A stretch of DNA of 64,000 bases from Gracilimonas mengyeensis (lineage in GTDB: Bacteria; Bacteroidota; Rhodothermia; Balneolales; Balneolaceae), in contig NZ_FXTP01000014.1 in assembly GCF_900182705.1 (NCBI RefSeq), positions 1 to 64,000 on the forward strand, given 5' to 3'. The notes below the pieces were generated by a model, which was given only the letters and a program-made list of their open reading frames with translations, was not told the DNA's origin and searched no databases. Positions 52,387 to 58,847 of the stretch are shown here, one piece after another. The position numbers and the translations under genes are program-made. Position 1 is the first letter of the stretch. Every line of letters begins with the position of its first letter.

Positions 52387-52503
52387 AATTCCTGACCGCC
52401 TATTTCCGAAATGCAGTTAAATTTGTTAAAGTTTGGTAGATTGTTAAAATCAGGAAGGACGTAACCGTTCAAAATTCCTTGTTCATTATTCGATATTCAA
52501 TGT

Positions 52504-52947
52504 TCAAACACCTGTGCTTCCAAACCCGCCGTCGCCGCGTTCCGTTTCATCTAATTCGTCAACTTCCACCATGGGAAACTGCTTCACCGGGGCAATCACC
52601 ATCTGGGCAATCCGGTCACCGTGTTCTACCACAAATTCTTCCTCGCCATGGTTGATAGCGATCACTTTGATTTCACCGCGGTAGTCGGCATCAATGGTTC
52701 CGGGCGTGTTTAGCATGGTGATGCCATTTCGAATCGCAAGGCCACTCCGGGGACGTATCTGCGCCTCAAAACCTTCAGGCAAGGCCATTTGTAAGCCGGT
52801 AGGAATAAGCTTGCGCTCTCCGGGCCGTAAAGTCATAGGCGCTTCCAGTGCTGCCCTAAGGTCCATGCCTGCCGCAGACACCGACTCATAGTTCGGCAAT
52901 GGTAAGTCTTTGGCATGTTCCAGTTTCTTGATCAATACATTCTTCAT
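52504..52947 (-). CDS. dut: Deoxyuridine 5'-triphosphate nucleotidohydrolase
   Basis: The 147-residue product has all five trimeric dUTPase motifs in order: [35 protein letters not shown] and GDGGFGSTG. It removes dUTP and supplies dUMP. Its start overlaps the DUF3108 stop by four bases, so it is the last gene of a three-gene unit. Confidence 0.97.
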   Translation of the reverse strand: MKNVLIKKLEHAKDLPLPNYESVSAAGMDLRAALEAPMTLRPGERKLIPTGLQMALPEGFEAQIRPRSGLAIRNGITMLNTPGTIDADYRGEIKVIAINHGEEEFVVEHGDRIAQMVIAPVKQFPMVEVDELDETERGDGGFGSTGV

Positions 52948-53738
52948 AGTTCTTCGCGGTTGTATTCAATTAATCTCACAATGACGTTGCCCCAAATGAC
53001 TTTCACACGGGCTTCAAGGGGCACCCGCAGGTCGTCGTCTAAAAACCAGGCCCTGAAATCTCCAGAGAAACCAAAGGGCCCTGAAATATTTTCTGTAGTG
53101 CCATTCATCTTATAGGCCATGATGGAGTCATCAAAAGGCTCATAATTTCGCTCTTCTTTTTCGGTAGAATTTTCAGCAATTACATACCCTTTCTTCTTGC
53201 TCACATAAACCGGCATTTTGTAGGATTCCTCACTGCCGGCAAACAATCGGGAAAAGTAAAAGATGACATGACCGGAAGTTGCCGGTTCTTCCAGTGCCAG
53301 GGTGTCGCGGGTATCGTCCTCTTCTTTGTAATGAACAATGCCTTCTTCGCGATCAAAAGTGTAGACAATTTCTTTGAATTCCTCTTCATCCACATTGTCT
53401 TTCCAAAATTTGGATTCCACCGGCAAGCCCTCATCATTCACAAAAAACAAGCTGTAGTAGCGATCCAGTTCTTTGCCAATAAAGGGGATGCTGGAGTTCG
53501 ACTCCATCTCGGTAAGCAAAAGTTTATGCTGTTTTCCTTCATAGGTAGAGTCGCTGAGCAGCTCCACATTCACCCATCCCAGTTTAAAAAATCCGTACTT
53601 CACCTCGTAGCGAAAGGTTTCTTTGACGTTAAAAAGATCTCCCATTTCGGGTGGAGAGGTACTTTCAGAGGGGAAGCCATGTTGGGCAATAGCCGGTGAG
53701 GAAATAAACAGGAAAACAGGCAATAGAAACTTCAGCAT
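52944..53738 (-). CDS. DUF3108 domain exported protein
   Basis: The 264-residue protein has a signal peptide ([20 protein letters not shown]) and then a DUF3108-type body ([50 protein letters not shown]). DUF3108 proteins are periplasmic or outer-membrane beta-structures of unclear role. It follows the Spx/ArsC-like gene by 32 bp and overlaps dut. Confidence 0.85.
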   Translation of the reverse strand: MLKFLLPVFLFISSPAIAQHGFPSESTSPPEMGDLFNVKETFRYEVKYGFFKLGWVNVELLSDSTYEGKQHKLLLTEMESNSSIPFIGKELDRYYSLFFVNDEGLPVESKFWKDNVDEEEFKEIVYTFDREEGIVHYKEEDDTRDTLALEEPATSGHVIFYFSRLFAGSEESYKMPVYVSKKKGYVIAENSTEKEERNYEPFDDSIMAYKMNGTTENISGPFGFSGDFRAWFLDDDLRVPLEARVKVIWGNVIVRLIEYNREEL

Positions 53739-53770
53739 AAATATCTCAATGTGTTACTACAAAATTACAC

Positions 53771-54133
53771 TCATTGCTCTTCTTCCTCATCCAGAAAAGA
53801 CTCAAACGATTCTTCATCATAGCCCACCATCACGGCTTCATCTTTAATAATAACCGGTCTTTTTATCATGGTTTGATGGTTTAGCAGCTCTTCAAACAAT
53901 TCTTTGTCACTGAGGTCTTTTTTGGCCAACCCCAGCTTCCGCCACATCATTCCGCGCTTGTTCACAAGTACATCCAGCCCCACTTTAAATTCCAGTTCTT
54001 TAAGCTCTTCACGCGATAGCGGGTCTTTTTTTACATCAACGAATTGATAATCTACCTCATGGTCTTCCATCCATTTTTTGGTATCTCTGATCTTATTACA
54101 GTTTTTAATCCCTACTACGTGAAGCTTGGCCAT
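53771..54133 (-). CDS. ArsC/Spx-family thioredoxin-fold protein
   Basis: The 120-residue product has the ArsC-like fold: VVGIKNCNKIRDTKKWMEDH with a single redox Cys, then VDVKKDPLSREELKEL and KRPVIIKDEAVMVGYDEESF containing the conserved RP. The C-x3-R-x-T pattern and the missing second Cys fit the YffB branch more than true arsenate reductase or Spx. No arsenic genes are nearby. Cytoplasmic; exact reaction unknown. Confidence 0.85.
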   Translation of the reverse strand: MAKLHVVGIKNCNKIRDTKKWMEDHEVDYQFVDVKKDPLSREELKELEFKVGLDVLVNKRGMMWRKLGLAKKDLSDKELFEELLNHQTMIKRPVIIKDEAVMVGYDEESFESFLDEEEEQ

Positions 54134-54202
54134 TTTTTGTATGAATGTTTTGTATTATTTGATGTGCTAAAGATACGGTTTGTTTTCCGAAATTCGAATG
54201 TA

Positions 54203-54733
54203 ATGAACAACTTCTTCCCCCTTTTGATGCCCAGATATTTTTCAGTCATTGTCCTTTCTGTTTTTGTGATTCTCGGTGCCGGATGTGCCCAAAATAGTGA
54301 CCAGCGAGAATTTGAACAGGAAGCCTATGGTCCACCTCAGAATTATACCGAAACCAGCTTTGATGGTGAAATTCTTTCTACCGATGAAGATGACTGGCGC
54401 ACCTCTCCCCTTTACCAGGGATTGGTACGCATTCAGCAACCTCCCTTTCCCAATCCTGTCAATACCTCTACCGTGATACGCTTTAACATCTATGTAACCG
54501 GCGTTCAATCCGTAAATGGCATTGAAGTATTTACGCGCTACAACAATGGTGAATTCAGCTCTCCCCTCTACTTTGATTATGAGACCTTATCCCCCGGAGA
54601 GACAGAAATCCAGATCAACCCCATGGAACTGGGCCGCTTTAACAATGTGGAAAGTGCCCGCGGCCTGCACCGTATCTTTATATTTACCGGCAATCAGCAG
54701 ATGATTTCTTACGGCGATGTGCTGGTGGAGTGA
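54203..54733 (+). CDS. Small lipoprotein of unknown function
   Basis: ATG at 54203 is chosen because it gives a lipoprotein signal (MNNFFPLLMPRYFSVIVLSV then lipobox GAGC, Cys 28); an in-frame ATG at 54044 would read through the promoter of the divergent gene. The 176-residue product has a beta-rich body (VRIQQPPFPNPVNTSTVIRF; YVTGVQSVNGIEVFTRYNNG). The PPFPNPVNTST segment recalls the NPFNPxT part of sorting tails but lies mid-protein. Function not recognised. A heptamer repeat begins five bases after its stop. Confidence 0.75.
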   Translation: MNNFFPLLMPRYFSVIVLSVFVILGAGCAQNSDQREFEQEAYGPPQNYTETSFDGEILSTDEDDWRTSPLYQGLVRIQQPPFPNPVNTSTVIRFNIYVTGVQSVNGIEVFTRYNNGEFSSPLYFDYETLSPGETEIQINPMELGRFNNVESARGLHRIFIFTGNQQMISYGDVLVE

Positions 54734-54737
54734 GTGG

Positions 54738-54772
54738 GATTCAAGATTCAAGATTCAAGATTCAAGATTTAA
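54738..54772. repeat. Heptamer tandem repeat GATTCAA, 4 copies plus one variant
   Basis: Four GATTCAA units (54738-54765) and one GATTTAA unit lie directly after the lipoprotein stop codon. Further related A/T-rich words follow to 54790 and at 54908-54937. Confidence 0.95.
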
Positions 54773-54800
54773 AATTGAAGATTTAAGATTGCCATCCGGT

Positions 54801-54872
54801 ATCCATCTGACGGCTGAATTAAAGCCACGTAACCATAATCCTGCTCCGAATTCTCGGGGCCGTCTGATGGAT
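54801..54872. repeat. Inverted repeat ATCCATCTGACGGC / GCCGTCTGATGGAT
   Basis: Arms at 54801-54814 and 54859-54872 match at 13 of 14 positions with about 44 bases between. It is related to the element at 50901-50961. Confidence 0.75.
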
Positions 54873-55012
54873 TTATCCGGCATAAACCACCTTCATCTCT
54901 GAGATAATCTGAAATTTTCAATCTTTAATCTTCAATTCATTCTTCCGTTTGAAAAACGCTTCCAAAAACCCTAATCTTTTCTACAATTCAGAATCATAAA
55001 CAGCATAGTTAC

Positions 55013-55867
55013 ATGAACGTTAAAAAAGTAGCAGTGATTGGTGGCGGAACCATGGGTAACGGCATCGCTCACGTATTTGCCATGAACGGCATTTCCGTAA
55101 ATCTCGTAGAAACCAAGCAGGCCTTCGCTGACCGAGCCCTCGATACCATCAGTAACAACCTGGACCGGATGGTGAAAAAGGAAAAAATCAGCGAGGATGA
55201 CAAAACTGAAACCCTGGGTAACATCAGTATCTACCTGGATGTAGGCGAAGGTGTGGAGGATGTAGACCTGGTGGTTGAAGCAGTACCTGAAAATTTTGAG
55301 CTTAAGAAGAAAGTGTGGAAACAAGCCGATGATGCAGCTCCGGAGCATGCGATTCTGGCATCCAACACCTCTTCAATTTCTATCACTAAACTGGCTGCAC
55401 TCACCTCTCGTCCCGAGAGTTTTATTGGCATGCACTTTTTCAATCCCGTTCCCGTGATGAAAATGGTTGAAGTGGTACGCGGACTGGAAACGATCGACAG
55501 TGTGTATCAGACCGTAAAGGAAACCGCTGAGCATTTAAATAAAGTACCGGTTCCGGTCAATGATTCACCCGGCTTTGTATCCAACCGCGTGCTGATGCCC
55601 ATGATCAACGAAGCCATTTTCACCGTGGGTGAAGGCGTTGCTACTCCCGAACATGTGGACGAAGTAATGAAGCTTGGTATGGCACATCCTATGGGACCAT
55701 TGCGACTGGCAGATTTTATCGGGCTGGATGTGTGCCTGGATATCCTGAACGTATTGTATGATGGATTTAAAGATCCGAAATACCGCCCCGCTCCCCTGCT
55801 GGTAAAAATGGTGGATGCTGGCAAGCTCGGAAACAAAACCGGCGAAGGCTTTTATAGCTATGATTAG
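55013..55867 (+). CDS. hbd: 3-hydroxyacyl-CoA (3-hydroxybutyryl-CoA) dehydrogenase
   Basis: The 284-residue product has the NAD-binding Rossmann motif VAVIGGGTMGNGIAHVFAMN, the catalytic segment IGMHFFNPVPVMKMVEVVRG with His-Glu pairing, and NDSPGFVSNRVLMPMINEAI plus the C-terminal domain LRLADFIGLDVCLDILNVLY. The stand-alone form without a hydratase domain matches Hbd/PaaH-type enzymes, which oxidise 3-hydroxyacyl-CoA or run in reverse for butyrate or polyester metabolism. No pathway partners are adjacent. Confidence 0.94.
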   Translation: MNVKKVAVIGGGTMGNGIAHVFAMNGISVNLVETKQAFADRALDTISNNLDRMVKKEKISEDDKTETLGNISIYLDVGEGVEDVDLVVEAVPENFELKKKVWKQADDAAPEHAILASNTSSISITKLAALTSRPESFIGMHFFNPVPVMKMVEVVRGLETIDSVYQTVKETAEHLNKVPVPVNDSPGFVSNRVLMPMINEAIFTVGEGVATPEHVDEVMKLGMAHPMGPLRLADFIGLDVCLDILNVLYDGFKDPKYRPAPLLVKMVDAGKLGNKTGEGFYSYD

Positions 55868-56199
55868 ATAACCGATTTGTTAAAGGCGATTGGGAATTGG
55901 GTGTACTCTACCTACATCCTTTTCCCATCTTTAAAATGAAGATCCTAAAGTCTCACAAGATCTCTTAAGTCTTACAGCGAGCCTTATAGTACCATGTCTA
56001 CCGAGCGCTGACTTAAGAGCACAAGTCCCGCAAGTCTCTGACTTGCCTCATCGCAACTACCCTTCTGCTTACCAATTGCCCTCAGTGGAAGTCGGAGACT
56101 CCCTGAGCTACTACTTTCCAATTACCGCTTCGCTCAAACTGAAAAGATCACTTGATGGGTTATAGCGAAGAATCAATCCTGTAAACCCAGGTTCAAAAC
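55868..56199. other. Gene-free gap with a small hairpin
   Basis: No gene is supported between these convergent genes. GCAAGTC-TCT-GACTTGC at 56030-56046 forms a short perfect hairpin without a T-run. The sequence near 56190 resembles a tRNA T-arm by chance only. Confidence 0.5.
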
Positions 56200-57291
56200 C
56201 TACAGCTGGGACACCGCATAATGATAAGCCCCTAAAGTAATCGCCTGACTCGTCCCCAGCCGGCTCAACCCCACCCCCGATTTCTTCTTTTCAAAATACG
56301 GCACTTTCCTTGATGTAGACGGAAGTTCCACCTCCTTCACTTCATTCTTCAGGAATTCCTTTAAGGCCCAGTCTTGTTCAATGTTGTACATCTTTTGAAT
56401 GATACGGGATGATTTCTTTCCATTCAGCAATTCAAAAGAGCTATTCAGTTGATCCATCATCGCCCCGGCGAAAAGTGGGTATGCGCCTGCAATGCCGCCT
56501 CCTATCACTATCAGTCCGTCGAAGATGGAAACCAGGGTGGCCACGGCATCGCCGAGCACTTCGCCGTATCTCAGGAAAGCTTCCCGGGCGGCCGGTTGAA
56601 CGCCTTCGGCTTCTCCTTTCGAAATTTTGTAGATTTCGTAGGGTTCAGGTGCTTTAGCAGGATCCATCGCAATTTGTTCAGCGTACATACGCTTAAGCGC
56701 CCGAATACTGATAGTATCTTCCGCAAAGGAATACGGATGGCGTTTGTTGCGGAATTTCCACGCTTCCGCAGCCGCACTGTTGTCCCCTTCCAGCATCATA
56801 CCGTTGATAGATACGCCCACGCCAAAACCGGTTCCCAGCGTGATACCCACCAAGTTTTTGTACCGCTTTGGATTCCCGGCCTCTTCCAACCGTTTATTCA
56901 CCCATGGCAAAAAACCCGCTTTAGATTCACCGTACGCAAACAGGCATCCGTCGTTGTTGATGAAGACGGGCAGTTGAAACTCCTCTTCCAAAATGGGGCC
57001 TAATGGAACCCCGCCACCACGAAAAGCCGGCAAGTTGGGCAGCTCCCCGATTACGCCGTGCCGGTAGTCGGCCGGTCCCGGAAAGGCAAAGCTGATGGCA
57101 GACGGTTTTTGATCCAGTTCCTTAATAAGCTCGAGGAATCCCTGTTTCAGATAGGCTATGCATTGATCTAAATCTTCAGCCTGAGCAGGCAGCGCTAGGG
57201 TATCACCCAGCTGCTGTTCCTGTTGGATGGCTGAAAAACTAAAATTGGTTCCCCCTGCATCAAGGGTTAGTATAATGGGCGGTTGTTTCAT
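56200..57291 (-). CDS. ROK-family sugar kinase-like protein
   Basis: ATG at 57291 gives 363 residues; 57300 adds three. The phosphate-binding loop is LTLDAGGTNFSFSAIQ, the catalytic Asp is in PVFINNDGCLFAYGESKAGF, and GITLGTGFGVGVSINGMMLE follows. ROK kinases phosphorylate glucose, mannose, fructose or N-acetyl-amino sugars. The usual zinc-binding CxCGxxGCxE motif is missing, a divergent state. Placed beside a mannosidase-type locus, a role in phosphorylating released mannose or fructose is plausible but unproven. Confidence 0.85.
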   Translation of the reverse strand: MKQPPIILTLDAGGTNFSFSAIQQEQQLGDTLALPAQAEDLDQCIAYLKQGFLELIKELDQKPSAISFAFPGPADYRHGVIGELPNLPAFRGGGVPLGPILEEEFQLPVFINNDGCLFAYGESKAGFLPWVNKRLEEAGNPKRYKNLVGITLGTGFGVGVSINGMMLEGDNSAAAEAWKFRNKRHPYSFAEDTISIRALKRMYAEQIAMDPAKAPEPYEIYKISKGEAEGVQPAAREAFLRYGEVLGDAVATLVSIFDGLIVIGGGIAGAYPLFAGAMMDQLNSSFELLNGKKSSRIIQKMYNIEQDWALKEFLKNEVKEVELPSTSRKVPYFEKKKSGVGLSRLGTSQAITLGAYHYAVSQL

Positions 57292-57336
57292 GATGCCCAA
57301 TGATAGCCAACCGGCCGGAAGGTTACAATGTTGGTT

Positions 57337-57380
57337 ATTGGGAATTGGGAATTGGGAATTGGGAATTGGGAATTAGGAAT
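57337..57380. repeat. Heptamer tandem repeat ATTGGGA, about six copies
   Basis: Five exact ATTGGGA units and degenerate flanking copies (ATTAGGA, ATTGGTT). Confidence 0.95.
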
Positions 57381-57410
57381 TGGTTACTGGTTGATACAAC
57401 ATCGTAACCT

Positions 57411-57460
57411 CGTTCCCAACGTCCTCGTTGGGAACGTCTATGTGAAGCTCCTGCTTCATA
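57411..57460. repeat. Paired palindromes with TCCT loops
   Basis: CGTTCCCAACG (57411-57421) pairs perfectly with CGTTGGGAACG (57426-57436); TGAAGC (57443-57448) pairs with GCTTCA (57453-57458). The first resembles the CAACGC palindromes around pheS. Confidence 0.85.
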
Positions 57461-57632
57461 GGATATGAGGCACCAATGTTAATGGTCCCTTAAACAGAAT
57501 AACGAATAGTGGAAAAACCAATAAACCGATTTGTGATGCTAGCCCTGCCGGTCGTTAGGATCAATACTCCCTCCTTTCCGTGCTTTAGTGCTTCCGTGGC
57601 AAACCACACCATCCCCAACAAACCACTAACAA

Positions 57633-58847
57633 CTAACGAACCCCCACCTTCAGCCAAAAGAAACGCGGCCGATACATGTGCGGATAGTTCAGGATGTCGT
57701 TGAAATAATCCATCGAGATGGTATTGTAGCTGATCAGCAGCTCGTCTTCGGTAGATAGCACGGGATGGGCCTTGGCGTTATACGGGATGATGCCTGGCGG
57801 GTCGGACAGCTCCGGCACCTTCCGTATTTTTTGCACCGGACCAAAGGGCCCCACGGGGCTTTCCGCCACACGCACCGCCGTATATTCCCCGATACCATCC
57901 AATTGAAAAACCAGCAGGTAGCGGCCGTCGGGTAAAGGCGTCAGGCTCAGCTCGTTCGACACCCGGTTGGTGACCGGCTGCACTTGGTTGATATCCTCAT
58001 TCCAATCCTCTCCATCCCAAAAGCGCCAGTGTTCAAACTCCAGGAACTGAGCTGGCTGCACCCGTGCCACCACCAGCTGTTTGTTCGGGTCCACCAGCCC
58101 GTACACGTACACAAAGCCATCGGGATTGGGCGCCCCGGCCCATTCCGTATTCACATATACGCCTGAGCCAAAAGTACCCTTGCCAAGGTTGGGGACATCC
58201 ACATACAAGGGCGCATCTACCTGTTGCTGTGCTTCAAAAGGCGGCACAATTTCCCCACCCGGAATGGTAATGATGGTCACGCCCACCTGCTCAAAATCCC
58301 AGGAAGCTTCGCTGTGGTCCACCACCCGGTAGCCAAAAATATGCAGCGCTCCCCCCTGTTCTTTGTTAATGAAGCCATCGCCCATCCAGTAATATTCCTT
58401 CGGTTTCGACTGCGGAGTCTGCGGGCTGAAAAAGTTAACAGGCTTGCCGTCCGCATCCCGGTTCAGCAAAATATCCACCGTTTCTTCCGAAGGTGTGATG
58501 CCCTCCACCCAGGCCACCGAGTTGTTCACCATCTTAAAATTATACACCGTATCGCCATCCACCTGACCGGTCATGGTATCGGAGAAGGTGAGCAACGTTT
58601 GGCTGTTCTTCCCTGCCCCGATGCTTTCCTTTCCATCCATCGAAAAGGAAAAAATGCCGTCGGCTCCAAACCAGTCGCCCTTCCGGTAAAACAGTTCGCT
58701 CCACTCGGCCGCATCCCGCACGCTAAAGCTTTCCAGGGTATCGGGGTGATGTTTTTCCAGCGCCTGAGCGTTGGTATCCACCGGGGCCAGCAAAACCGCC
58801 AGGCCCGCAGTCATCAGTCCAAAAATTTTCAATCTATTCTTCCACAT
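57633..58847 (-). CDS. Secreted beta-propeller-like protein (DUF4185/DUF5005-like)
   Basis: From ATG at 58847 the product has a signal peptide (MWKNRLKIFGLMTAGLAVLL ... TNA) and 404 residues; ATG at 58877 adds ten. The body has repeated strands such as GDWFGADGIFSFSMDGKESI, LLTFSDTMTGQVDG, GSGVYVNTEWAGAPNPDGFV and LSPLPDGRYLLVF-like blocks, the look of a five-bladed propeller of glycosidase type. I cannot place a confident catalytic triad. It overlaps the GH92-SGNH stop by 14 bp, so it belongs to that operon and probably acts on the same glycan. Confidence 0.7.
   Translation of the reverse strand: MWKNRLKIFGLMTAGLAVLLAPVDTNAQALEKHHPDTLESFSVRDAAEWSELFYRKGDWFGADGIFSFSMDGKESIGAGKNSQTLLTFSDTMTGQVDGDTVYNFKMVNNSVAWVEGITPSEETVDILLNRDADGKPVNFFSPQTPQSKPKEYYWMGDGFINKEQGGALHIFGYRVVDHSEASWDFEQVGVTIITIPGGEIVPPFEAQQQVDAPLYVDVPNLGKGTFGSGVYVNTEWAGAPNPDGFVYVYGLVDPNKQLVVARVQPAQFLEFEHWRFWDGEDWNEDINQVQPVTNRVSNELSLTPLPDGRYLLVFQLDGIGEYTAVRVAESPVGPFGPVQKIRKVPELSDPPGIIPYNAKAHPVLSTEDELLISYNTISMDYFNDILNYPHMYRPRFFWLKVGVR

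Larger units (their letters stand above)
57292..57632. other. Gene-free gap with heptamers and two palindromes
   Basis: No gene is seen. It holds a heptamer array (57337-57380) and two adjacent hairpins with the same TCCT loop (57411-57436 and 57441-57460). Confidence 0.7.

Noticed and set aside
53771-54133. Arsenate reductase
   Set aside because: The fold is right, but the second catalytic Cys is missing and there are no ars genes nearby; a YffB-like protein is safer.
54044-54202. N-terminal extension of the small lipoprotein gene from ATG 54044
   Set aside because: It would overlap the divergent Spx/ArsC-like gene and bury the lipoprotein signal, which starts cleanly at 54203.
56180-56215. 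tRNA-like T-arm (GGTTCAAAACC)
   Set aside because: No acceptor, D-arm or anticodon stem can be formed around it, and it runs into the ROK gene stop codon.
57337-57380. CRISPR-like array
   Set aside because: Unit is seven bases with no spacers; it is a plain tandem repeat.
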